The notes under the pieces: generated by a model
Databases searched by the model: none
Told to the model about the DNA's origin: nothing
Seen by the model: only the letters and a program-made list of their open reading frames with translations
In this document: positions 56,853 through 64,000 of the stretch, in pieces
Numbering within the stretch: position 1 is the stretch's first letter
Layout: each line of letters starts with the position of its first letter
Position numbers and translations under genes: made by a program
DNA from: Hyphomicrobiales bacterium
Lineage (GTDB): Bacteria; Pseudomonadota; Alphaproteobacteria; Rhizobiales; Beijerinckiaceae
Assembly (NCBI GenBank): GCA_019075865.1
Contig: JAGXAN010000004.1
Coordinates: 62,001-126,000 of the forward strand
Direction of reading: 5' to 3'
Length of the DNA stretch: 64,000 nt

Positions 56853-58391
56853 ATGAATAAACAAGTATTGATTCCGTCGTTTCGAATCGTTACGCGCATC
56901 GCATCCGCTGGCGTTTTTGCCATGCTTCTCGCGGGATGCTCTTCAGATGCCTTTCGCTTTTCAAATCCCTACAGCAATCCTTTTGGCTCGGACGCCACGC
57001 CGACAGGCAGCATCCGCCGCCATCATCCCTACCACCCGGCCCCCATTCATCGCGACAGCGCCATCACCTCGCGCCCGCTCTCGGCGCCGGGGCAGAGCAC
57101 AGTGCAAAGTGTCGCCAAGGTAGAACAATATCATTACAAGGCGCCGCGCGCCCTGCAATATCAGCCCATCCAGCAGCAGGCCCGCAATGATTTTCATGCG
57201 CCCACCCAGCATGTGCCCACCCAGCATGTGCCCGCCCAGCATGCGCCCACCCAGCGTGCGGCTGCCGGTCGCAGCGGGCATTGGTCAGCTGAAGGCGGCA
57301 CGCCCATAGTTGTTGCCACCGGTGAAAGCGCGGCTTTGCTGGCGACACGTTACGGCGTGCCCGAAACGGATCTGCTGCATGTCAACGGCATTTTCTCAGC
57401 CGCGCAAGTGCAGCCTGGCACCCGCCTCGTTATCCCGGTTTACAACGGCAAGGCGGCGGGTAGCGCCATGGCCCAGCCTGAAGCCCCCACATCCCGCCTC
57501 GCCCAGATGGAACCCGTGCATCACCAGCGTGTTGCCGCTGAGGGCCCTGCACCCATTCCCCCGAGCCGCCGCGAGAAACTGGCGCGTGCGGAGCAGGGGG
57601 CGCATGGCAAGATGCAATCGGGCCATCGCCCGACGCCAGAGCGCGTTTCGGAAGAAAAATCCGCCCATACCCGCGCCGTGCGTCTGCCCATGGCGAAAGA
57701 TGATCAGCCCGCCCATAGCGCCATGCGTGACCGCGCGCCGCGCTCCCTGCAGCAGCAACAGGCGGAGATCAAGCATCATCCTCACGAAAAGATCGCAAGG
57801 GTTGCTAAGGTCGAGAGCGAGGACGACAAGCCGAATGCCCGGAAAATCGCCAGGATTGAAGAGCGCAAGCCGAAGCTGATGCCGCGCAAGGTGGCGGCGA
57901 TGCCGCCAAAGGTGCAGCATGAGGCAGAAGATACCAACCGCGAAGTTGCCGCAGCGCCCGCCGCCATTGCCAAAGTGGACCCGACCCCGACCGCCAGCCT
58001 GCCGCAATCGACAGCAAGTGCCAACGAAAAATTGCGTTGGCCAGCCCGTGGTCGCATCATCCGTGGCTTTGCGCCCGGCCAGAATGACGGCATCAATATC
58101 GCTGTGCCCGATGGCACATCGGTTCACGCGGTTGACGGCGGTGTCGTGGCCTATGCCGGAAACGAGTTGAAGGGCTATGGCAATCTGGTCTTGATCCGCC
58201 ACGCCAATGGTTTCGTATCTGCCTATGCCAACAATGGCGCGCTGGAAGTCAAGCGCGGTCAATCGGTGTCGCGTGGTCAGGTAATCGCCAAATCCGGACA
58301 GTCCGGCAATGTGTCCTCGCCGCAATTGCACTTCGAATTGCGCAAGGGGGCAACGCCGGTCAATCCAACCCATTTCCTCGCGAATCTCTAA
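56853..58391 (+). CDS. NlpD-like lipoprotein, LysM plus degenerate LytM (M23) domain
   Basis: A 512-residue outer-membrane lipoprotein: a signal ends in the lipobox LLAGC (about residue 29). A proline- and His-rich region with a four-fold repeat follows, then a LysM domain (about residues 150-195), a long charged linker, and a C-terminal M23/LytM domain (about 400-510). In that domain the zinc ligands appear lost. The first motif reads DGINIAV in place of HxGxD, and the last reads QLHFELR in place of HxHFE. This matches NlpD-type amidase activators, not an active endopeptidase. It probably controls septal wall splitting. Position after surE-pcm is conserved. Confidence 0.87.
   Translation: MNKQVLIPSFRIVTRIASAGVFAMLLAGCSSDAFRFSNPYSNPFGSDATPTGSIRRHHPYHPAPIHRDSAITSRPLSAPGQSTVQSVAKVEQYHYKAPRALQYQPIQQQARNDFHAPTQHVPTQHVPAQHAPTQRAAAGRSGHWSAEGGTPIVVATGESAALLATRYGVPETDLLHVNGIFSAAQVQPGTRLVIPVYNGKAAGSAMAQPEAPTSRLAQMEPVHHQRVAAEGPAPIPPSRREKLARAEQGAHGKMQSGHRPTPERVSEEKSAHTRAVRLPMAKDDQPAHSAMRDRAPRSLQQQQAEIKHHPHEKIARVAKVESEDDKPNARKIARIEERKPKLMPRKVAAMPPKVQHEAEDTNREVAAAPAAIAKVDPTPTASLPQSTASANEKLRWPARGRIIRGFAPGQNDGINIAVPDGTSVHAVDGGVVAYAGNELKGYGNLVLIRHANGFVSAYANNGALEVKRGQSVSRGQVIAKSGQSGNVSSPQLHFELRKGATPVNPTHFLANL
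57201..57260 (+). repeat. 15-bp tandem repeat, four units, inside the NlpD-like gene
   Basis: CCCACCCAGCATGTG repeats four times in phase with codons (57201, 57216, 57231, 57246), with changes only in the third and fourth units. It encodes PTQHV-type pentapeptides. It may vary in copy number between strains. Confidence 0.85.
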
Positions 58392-58456
58392 GGGCCAAGG
58401 CCCAATTCGCGGGGAGGCGCTTCGCAAGCTGACTTCCGGTTTGGTTGCGCAAATTT

Positions 58457-58492
58457 GAGGGTGGCGGGTCCAAAGAAAGGCCTGTCACCCTC
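58457..58492. terminator. Hairpin between convergent genes
   Basis: GAGGGTG (58457-58463) pairs perfectly with CACCCTC (58486-58492) around a partly paired loop. It lies between the convergent NlpD-like and DUF815 genes and is followed on the plus strand by a short CCTTTT. It may act as a weak terminator for either gene. Confidence 0.35.
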
Positions 58493-58513
58493 GAACCTTT
58501 TAAAGTGCTGGCG

Positions 58514-59377
58514 TCAGGGCTGAATAGCCACCCCAAGCTCGCCAGCAAGATCCTGCACAAATTGCCAAGCCGTTCTCCCGGAGCGAGCCCCCCGCTGCGC
58601 CGCCCATTCAATCGCCCGCGCATCCAGACGATTTTTTGATATCTTGAGCTTGAACGCCTTCACATAGCCATGCACCATCGCCAGATATTCGTCCTGGCTG
58701 CATCGGTGAAACCCCAGCCACAATCCAAACCGATCCGAAAGTGACACTTTTTCTTCCACGGCCTCGCCGGGGTTGATGGCGGTTGAACGCTCATTTTCCA
58801 TCATGTCGCGTGGCAACAGGTGGCGACGGTTGGAAGTTGCATAAAAGATCACATTGCCGGGGCGTCCCTCGATGCCACCCTCAAGCACTGCCTTCAGTGA
58901 TTTGTAGGAAGTGTCATCATGGTCGAACGAAAGATCGTCGCAAAACACCAAAAAGCGGAACGGCGTGTCGCGCAACTGGCTCATCAACGCGGGCAGCGAA
59001 TCGATGTCCTCGCGATGAATTTCTATGAGCTTTAATGGGGTGGTGATGTCGGGGCGTTGATTGATGGCCCCGTGCACGGCCTTGACCAGCGATGATTTGC
59101 CCATGCCGCGCGCGCCCCACAGCAACGCATTGTTGGCTGGCAGGCCTTTGGCAAAGCGCAGCGTGTTGGTCACCAACTCGTCGCGCACCCTCTCGATCGC
59201 GCATAACAAGCCAAGGTCGACCCGGTTGACCTTGTGGACGGGCAGCAGCGCCAGTTTTTGCGGGTTCCAGACGAAAGCATCGGCGGTCGCAAAATCAGGA
59301 GCGGCGGCTGTCGCCGGTGTCATGCGTTCTAGCAAAAGCGCGATGCGCTCCAGCAATTGGGTGTCGATCTGCGACAT
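58514..59377 (-). CDS. DUF815 family ATP-binding protein
   Basis: A 287-residue P-loop ATPase of the DUF815 family (AAA-like). Walker A is GARGMGKSSLVKAVHG (about residues 89-104), Walker B-like LVFCDDLSFD and the sensor region IFYATSNRRHLLPRDMMENE follow. The function is unknown. It is linked to pyrE, ten bases away, in a minus-strand pair that is common in alphaproteobacteria. Confidence 0.85.
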   Translation of the reverse strand: MSQIDTQLLERIALLLERMTPATAAAPDFATADAFVWNPQKLALLPVHKVNRVDLGLLCAIERVRDELVTNTLRFAKGLPANNALLWGARGMGKSSLVKAVHGAINQRPDITTPLKLIEIHREDIDSLPALMSQLRDTPFRFLVFCDDLSFDHDDTSYKSLKAVLEGGIEGRPGNVIFYATSNRRHLLPRDMMENERSTAINPGEAVEEKVSLSDRFGLWLGFHRCSQDEYLAMVHGYVKAFKLKISKNRLDARAIEWAAQRGARSGRTAWQFVQDLAGELGVAIQP

Positions 59378-59386
59378 GGGACCCTC

Positions 59387-60097
59387 TCAGCTGCCGGATT
59401 TGAAGGACGATACGCCGCCATGCGCGGCAGACCATTCAGCCGGTGCGTTGAGAAACTTCTCGACTTCCACAAGCGTCTGCGCTGAAAAAGTATTCTGCGC
59501 CTTGGCAACTTCGAGCACATCCCACCAGGTGGTCAAGGAATGCAGGGTAACGCCCATTTTCTGCAAGTCTGCGCGTGCCTGCGGAAAAATGTCGTAGAAA
59601 AAGAACACCAGAGCATGCGCGCACGATTGCCCTGAATTGCGCAATGCCTCAACAAAATTGACCTTGCTGCGGCCGTCCGTCGCCAAATCCTCCACAAGCA
59701 GCGCACGCGCGCCTTCCACCACTTCGCCCTCGATCTGGGCATTGCGGCCAAAACCCTTCGGTTTTTTGCGGATATATTGCATCGGCAGCATCATCTTGTC
59801 GGCGAGCCATGCGGCATAGGGAATGCCGGCAGTTTCGCCGCCAGCGATCACATCCAGCGACTCGCAGCCAATATCCTCGCGGATGATTTGCGCCGCGAAG
59901 TCGATGAGTGTCATGCGGGTGCGCGGAAACGCGATGACCTTGCGCATGTCAGTATAGACCGGGCTCGCCCATCCGGAGGTGAAAATGAAGGGTGGGTCAA
60001 CATTGAAATGGATTGCCTTGATTTCCAGCAGCATCTGCGCTGTCAGGCGGGCGATCCTTGCATGTTCGGGCGAGCGGGCGGGTATCATGGGCAGCAT
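59387..60097 (-). CDS. pyrE: Orotate phosphoribosyltransferase
   Basis: A 236-residue enzyme that converts orotate and PRPP to OMP in pyrimidine synthesis. FTSGWASPVYTDMRKVIAFP and ETAGIPYAAWLA surround the substrate site. The PRPP-binding motif is ALLVEDLATDGRSKVNFVE (about residue 133). It is the longer alphaproteobacterial type with extra C-terminal residues. ATG 60097 is used; ATG 60088 is close behind. Confidence 0.94.
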   Translation of the reverse strand: MLPMIPARSPEHARIARLTAQMLLEIKAIHFNVDPPFIFTSGWASPVYTDMRKVIAFPRTRMTLIDFAAQIIREDIGCESLDVIAGGETAGIPYAAWLADKMMLPMQYIRKKPKGFGRNAQIEGEVVEGARALLVEDLATDGRSKVNFVEALRNSGQSCAHALVFFFYDIFPQARADLQKMGVTLHSLTTWWDVLEVAKAQNTFSAQTLVEVEKFLNAPAEWSAAHGGVSSFKSGS

Positions 60098-60156
60098 CCA
60101 GGGTTCGAGCGCGTTTACGCGCTTTTGGCCTCTGGCGCGCGGTGCGTCAACCGCAG

Positions 60157-61719
60157 TTAGTAGGCATTCTTGGTTTTTATCAACGATAATGGCGTTACCA
60201 GCAGAATATAGGCGTCAAACACCAGGGACCAGTTCTCGATATAATAGAGGTCGTGCTCGACGCGGCCTTGTATTTTCTCCGGCGTGTCGGTTTCTCCGCG
60301 CCAACCATTGACCTGCGCCCAGCCGGTAATGCCGGGGCGCACGCGGTGGCGGGCAAAATAGCCGTCCACCACCTTGTCATAGAGCCGATCCTGCGCCTTG
60401 CCGTGCAGCACATGCGGGCGCGGCCCGACCAGCGACAGATTGCCCTTGAATACCACATTGAACAATTGCGGCAATTCGTCGAGCGAGGTGCGCCGGATGA
60501 AGCGGCCGACTGGCGTGACCCGCGGGTCATTGCGGGTTACCTGCTTGGCGGCTTCAAGGTCGAGTTGGTTGGTGTACATCGAGCGGAATTTGTAAACTTC
60601 GATTGTCTCGTTGTTGAAACCGTGGCGCTTCTGCTTGAACAGGATGCTGCCGCTCGATGTCGTCTTTACGGCAATCGCGACTGCCAGCATGATGGGTGAG
60701 ACCAACAGCAGGCAAAGGGCGCCCACCACCCGGTCAAAGGTGGCCTTGAGCACCAGATCCCAATCGGCGATGGGCTTGTCAAACACATCCAGCACCGGCA
60801 CCGTGCCGATGTAGGAATAGGAGCGCGGGCGAAACCGCAGCTTGTTCATATGGGCGGCCAACCGGATGTCGATGGGCAGAACCCATAATTTGCGCAGCAT
60901 TTGCAGCAGCCGTTGCTCCGCGCTGATCGGCAAAGTCACAATCACCAGATCCACCGGTGATTGCCGGGCAAAATCAACCAGATCATCCACCGTCCCAAGC
61001 TTTGGAAAGCCCGCGATGACATCCGGCGAGCGCAGGTCGGTGCGATCATCAAAAAAGCCGTAAATCCGCAAGTCGGAATTGGTCTGCTCGGCCAGATCGC
61101 GCAAAATCCGCTCGCTTGGCTGTCCGCCGCCGACAATCACCGCGCGCCGGTCAAGCCGGCCAAGGCGCGTCAGATAGCCAATGATAAAGGCAATGGCGGT
61201 GCGCTCGATGGTCAGGACGAGGAAGCCGACCACAAACCAGGCCAGCAGCCAGACGCGTGAAAATATGCCGTCGAGTTTCAGGAAAAAAACCAGCGCCATG
61301 GCGGTGAGGAACACGAGACCCCAGCCACCCGCCAGCCGTAATCCGCTGCGCAGCGGCATTCGCATCGCCGAAATTTGGGTGAGGTCGAGGGCGTGAAAAA
61401 TAACCAATGTCGCAAACGACATAGCCAGAATGGCCGAGTAATAATATAGTTCGGTGCCAATAGGCGGCTTTACGTAGATTTTGTGGACGATGAGGCCCGT
61501 TGCCAGCACCAGAAGGAATTCCAGCGTTCGCACGAGGCCAGATATGACAATCGGAGACAGGGCGCGGCGGCGATGCACCATGGGCCCGCCATCGGCGAGC
61601 GGGGGCATTCGGGTTGCGTCGGAGTTTTGGTAGTCTGTCCCGCCTTCCGCCGCATTTTGCCCCTCAGAGCGCAACAGCTGATCCACCTTCTGCATGTCTT
61701 TGGCTGTGAAATAGTTCAT
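60157..61719 (-). CDS. Undecaprenyl-phosphate sugar phosphotransferase (exopolysaccharide initiation)
   Basis: A 520-residue polyisoprenyl-phosphate hexose-1-phosphate transferase of the WcaJ/GumD family. About five N-terminal membrane helices surround a Rossmann-like CoA-binding domain (RRAVIVGGGQPSERILRDLA). The C-terminal bacterial sugar transferase domain has VYKFRSMY, RRTSLDELPQLFNV and RPGITGWAQVNGWRGETDT. It transfers glucose- or galactose-1-phosphate to undecaprenyl phosphate, starting exopolysaccharide synthesis. ATG 61719 overlaps the stop of the glycosyltransferase gene by four bases. The long frame above it (to 61776) is excluded by homology. Confidence 0.9.
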   Translation of the reverse strand: MNYFTAKDMQKVDQLLRSEGQNAAEGGTDYQNSDATRMPPLADGGPMVHRRRALSPIVISGLVRTLEFLLVLATGLIVHKIYVKPPIGTELYYYSAILAMSFATLVIFHALDLTQISAMRMPLRSGLRLAGGWGLVFLTAMALVFFLKLDGIFSRVWLLAWFVVGFLVLTIERTAIAFIIGYLTRLGRLDRRAVIVGGGQPSERILRDLAEQTNSDLRIYGFFDDRTDLRSPDVIAGFPKLGTVDDLVDFARQSPVDLVIVTLPISAEQRLLQMLRKLWVLPIDIRLAAHMNKLRFRPRSYSYIGTVPVLDVFDKPIADWDLVLKATFDRVVGALCLLLVSPIMLAVAIAVKTTSSGSILFKQKRHGFNNETIEVYKFRSMYTNQLDLEAAKQVTRNDPRVTPVGRFIRRTSLDELPQLFNVVFKGNLSLVGPRPHVLHGKAQDRLYDKVVDGYFARHRVRPGITGWAQVNGWRGETDTPEKIQGRVEHDLYYIENWSLVFDAYILLVTPLSLIKTKNAY

Positions 61720-62930
61720 CTCTTTGCCTCGCCCTGCGCATTGAGTGCCAGCCCGCGAATGGTCGGCGCACTGCATTTGAGCGCAAGCGCCTCACGATAT
61801 GCACTGATAATCGTGTCCAGCATGTGCTGGATCGTAAAGTCCTTGGCGACGATCGCTGACAATTCCGCAGCTTCCGCCAACAGCGCAGCGCGGGGGGTCT
61901 CCAGCGTCTGAATGAGTTTTTGGGCAAGAATTTGCGGTTGGTCGCATGGGATCAGCCGACCGGCCTGCGGGCCAAATATCTCAGGAATACCACCGACATT
62001 GGTGGAAATGATGGGAATTTGCGCGCCCGCCGCCTCCAGCAGTATGTAGGGCATCGATTCAGCGCGGCTTGGCACCACAACGACCCGGGCCAGAGCAAAG
62101 GCCTTGCGCGCTGGCATACCCCCGGCAAAGGAAATATAGTCGCTCAATTGATGGTCAGCCACCTGCTTTTGTAAATCCGCCAGATCCGCGCCCGTGCCCA
62201 CCATCACCATTTTTGGACGCCACTGCGTGGTGGTGTGGACGATGGAGAATGCGTCGATCAGCGTGTCAATGCCCTTGGCCGCCCGCAACTCGCCTATGTA
62301 AAGAAAATCGGCGGCATCGTCATTCTGGATAACCGGCTCGAATTCAGCCGGGCTGATGCCATTCATCACGGTACGCACCAGACATTTGGGCGTGCCAACT
62401 TCGGCTATGAAGCACCGGCGGATGAAATCGCTCTCGAACAGGAACAAATCCGTGCCGAACGACATCAGCTTTTCGATCTTCATGTAAAATTTATGGACCA
62501 GTGATCCGGGACGGTAATTGAAGCTGCCGCCGTGCGGGGTATAGGCACGCACCGCGTTTTTCGACCACAGGCCGGGCAGGCGTGCATAAACGCCGCCTTT
62601 CGAGCCGTGCGAATGAATGACTATGCCCGGATAAGGCTTGGTGCGCTGCATGACATGGCGCAGCGCCAGAATATCCTCGACGGAAGGATTGCGCTTCATG
62701 GGCACGCGGGTGAGGCCAAGCTTCAACCCCGGCTCGATGGTTGCCAGCGCATATTGCGCCACCTGCCCGCCGGTCAGCGTGTCGCAGATAATGCCGACGC
62801 TGTGCCCATCCGCGATTTGTGCCTTGGCAAGATCAAGGACATGCCGAAACAAGCCCCCAACCGGCGCCCGCAATACATGAATGATCGCCAAAGGCTGATT
62901 GGGAAGCAAGTCAGAAAATTGGTTACCCAC
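61716..62930 (-). CDS. Glycosyltransferase family 4 (GT-B fold)
   Basis: A 404-residue glycosyltransferase with the GT-B layout. The N-terminal domain starts IIHVLRAPVGGLFRHVLDL and contains HSHGSKGGVYARL. The C-terminal donor domain has YIGELRAAKGIDTLIDAF and the family signature VVPSRAESMPYILLEAAGAQIPIISTNVGGIPEI. It adds a sugar from an NDP donor in exopolysaccharide assembly. The donor and acceptor are not readable. It overlaps the initiating transferase gene, confirming an operon. Confidence 0.88.
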   Translation of the reverse strand: MGNQFSDLLPNQPLAIIHVLRAPVGGLFRHVLDLAKAQIADGHSVGIICDTLTGGQVAQYALATIEPGLKLGLTRVPMKRNPSVEDILALRHVMQRTKPYPGIVIHSHGSKGGVYARLPGLWSKNAVRAYTPHGGSFNYRPGSLVHKFYMKIEKLMSFGTDLFLFESDFIRRCFIAEVGTPKCLVRTVMNGISPAEFEPVIQNDDAADFLYIGELRAAKGIDTLIDAFSIVHTTTQWRPKMVMVGTGADLADLQKQVADHQLSDYISFAGGMPARKAFALARVVVVPSRAESMPYILLEAAGAQIPIISTNVGGIPEIFGPQAGRLIPCDQPQILAQKLIQTLETPRAALLAEAAELSAIVAKDFTIQHMLDTIISAYREALALKCSAPTIRGLALNAQGEAKR

Positions 62931-63121
62931 GCGGCACTTCCTATAATTCCGTTCAAAACAATCATCACTAAAACAGGCTTTGCTTTATTTTCCCCAAACA
63001 GACCCTTGCCAGCACATTATCTGCCGGAACATTCAGCCATCGGCACAGTCAAACAACGCTCAGCCTATTGCAAAATACCAAACTCCACGAGCAGACTATC
63101 GAATGGGCCTGTGGCAAAGAC

Positions 63122-63697
63122 CTAGAAGAAGCGTTCCTTTACAGCGATGGTGTCGCCAGGGCGCACCAATTGGGTCATGGGCACCGTGCCAGTTACGGCC
63201 CGACCATGAATGATACGGGTGAGGGTCGCCGACCGATGCGAAGCGCGCGGCGTGAAGCCACCGGCAACCGCGACGGCGTTTTCCACCGTCATTCCATTGA
63301 TATAAGGATACTGTCCGGCCGTCGTCACTTCGCCGAGCACGAAGAATGGCCGGTAAGCATCGACTTCAACCGAAACTTGCGGATCGCGCAGATAGCCGCC
63401 ACGCAAGCGTTGCTGCAGGGCGAGGGCGGCGGCATGTGTCGAAAGCCCACGCACCGGCACCGAGCCAATCAACGGCACTGAAATATTGCCCGAGCCATCA
63501 ACGGCATAGGTGTTGGACAGCGAGTCTTGCCCATAGACCAGCACACGCAACCGGTCGCCGCTGTCCAACGTATAGGGCTGACTGGCGCTGGCATTGAAAT
63601 AGCCCGTTTCATATTGCGGCGTCGCGCACCCGGCGAGCAGCGCCACAAGTCCAATAGCCATCGAAATTCTTGAAATTCGTTGCATGTCGCCATTCAC
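63122..63697 (-). CDS. Polysaccharide export outer-membrane lipoprotein (Wza/GumB-like)
   Basis: A 191-residue lipoprotein with lipobox LLAGC (about residues 20-24) and a Poly_export domain (YTLDSGDRLRVLVYGQDSLS). A SLBB domain follows (YRPFFVLGEVTTAGQYPYINGMTVENAVAVAGGFTPRA). It forms the outer-membrane channel for polysaccharide secretion. It is the short alphaproteobacterial type. It lies 191 bases upstream of the glycosyltransferase in the same direction. Start ATG 63697, with ATG 63685 as an option. Confidence 0.9.
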   Translation of the reverse strand: MNGDMQRISRISMAIGLVALLAGCATPQYETGYFNASASQPYTLDSGDRLRVLVYGQDSLSNTYAVDGSGNISVPLIGSVPVRGLSTHAAALALQQRLRGGYLRDPQVSVEVDAYRPFFVLGEVTTAGQYPYINGMTVENAVAVAGGFTPRASHRSATLTRIIHGRAVTGTVPMTQLVRPGDTIAVKERFF

Positions 63698-63875
63698 TCA
63701 AACTGTTGAAACAAGCACCAGAAATCCACGATTCTGATGGTGTTCAGAATAATCGTTCATGGTTAACAAAATGAATATCTGGAAATTTTAACTCTTGCTG
63801 ACGGCGCTCTAACTTCGGTTTGATGGTGTTCGCAAATTACGTGCCATCCCATTTCGATACATGGCTGGGTTGTAG

Positions 63876-63889
63876 GCCGGTTAACCGGC
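63876..63889. promoter_or_regulatory. Perfect 14-bp palindrome
   Basis: GCCGGTTAACCGGC is a perfect inverted repeat in the 292-base region between the export lipoprotein gene and a possible plus-strand gene at 63990. It may be an operator for one or both. The rest of that region holds AT-rich stretches near 63740-63790 and no gene I can support. Confidence 0.35.
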
Positions 63890-63989
63890 GGTCAACCATG
63901 ACGTGACTAAATGCACCTGTGGCCACGGGACGAGCGATTCTTCGGCAAATTGTATTGTCGAGCTGCGTGGCTTTGTTTGGAGTTCCGGA

Positions 63990-64000
63990 ATGGGTAAGGT
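63990..64000 (+). CDS. Possible 5' end of a divergent gene
   Basis: An ATG at 63990 has GGAG seven bases upstream and opens MGK before the window ends. Only the start is visible, so the product is unknown. An exopolysaccharide gene is plausible by neighbourhood. Confidence 0.3.

Overview
The window reads as an alphaproteobacterial chromosome (about 60% GC by eye), most likely Hyphomicrobiales. The grounds are gene order (pyrG-kdsA-eno-ftsB, argS-SPOR-nagZ-scpAB-tatABC-serS-surE-pcm-M23) and a carbon monoxide dehydrogenase cluster in the same order as that of Oligotropha (Afipia) carboxidovorans, with subunits of the same lengths. I cannot name a genus from sequence alone.

Layout. 1-9.4 kb is housekeeping: the tail of CTP synthase, a VOC protein, kdsA, a lysophospholipid acyltransferase, queF, eno, ftsB, lipA, a COQ10-like protein, an isoprenylcysteine methyltransferase-like membrane protein and a DEAD-box RNA helicase. 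9.8-17.9 kb is a complete high-affinity potassium uptake operon, kdpFABC-kdpDE, led by an extra 32-residue membrane peptide. 18.0-20.6 kb holds a TetR regulator with a DUF1348 protein behind a palindromic operator, then a serine hydrolase. 20.7-30.4 kb is a form I aerobic CO dehydrogenase cluster, coxC-M-S-L-D-E-F-G on the minus strand, followed by a membrane-anchored c-type cytochrome. 30.6-37.8 kb is a penicillin-binding protein 1C plus alpha-2-macroglobulin pair. 37.8-39.3 kb is a small accessory segment: a toxin-antitoxin operon between two 185-bp repeat elements, next to tRNA-Gln. 39.6-45.6 kb carries ppx, rlmE, metC, accC, accB and a DsbA-like oxidoreductase. 45.8-58.4 kb is the argS to NlpD-like M23 block, covering division, condensin, Tat export and protein repair. 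58.5-64 kb has a DUF815 ATPase, pyrE and exopolysaccharide genes (initiating sugar transferase, glycosyltransferase, outer-membrane export lipoprotein).

How the genes work together. The cox cluster encodes the molybdenum-copper CO dehydrogenase (CoxMSL), its maturation and metal-insertion factors (CoxD, CoxE, CoxF), its membrane anchor (CoxG) and a membrane sensor-regulator (CoxC). A pair of direct repeats upstream of coxM is a candidate CoxC site. KdpD and KdpE would control the kdp operon through a candidate box upstream of it.

The least explained signal is a family of three 185-186-bp elements: 38009-38194 (+), 38945-39129 (+) and 19213-19397 (-). They share constant length, terminal inverted repeats with one apparent compensatory change, a short hairpin with a GNRA-type loop in two copies, and a conserved core. 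Two of them start exactly four bases after the stop codon of the preceding gene. Two flank the toxin-antitoxin operon as direct repeats. They may be a miniature mobile element, a structured 3'-UTR RNA, or both.
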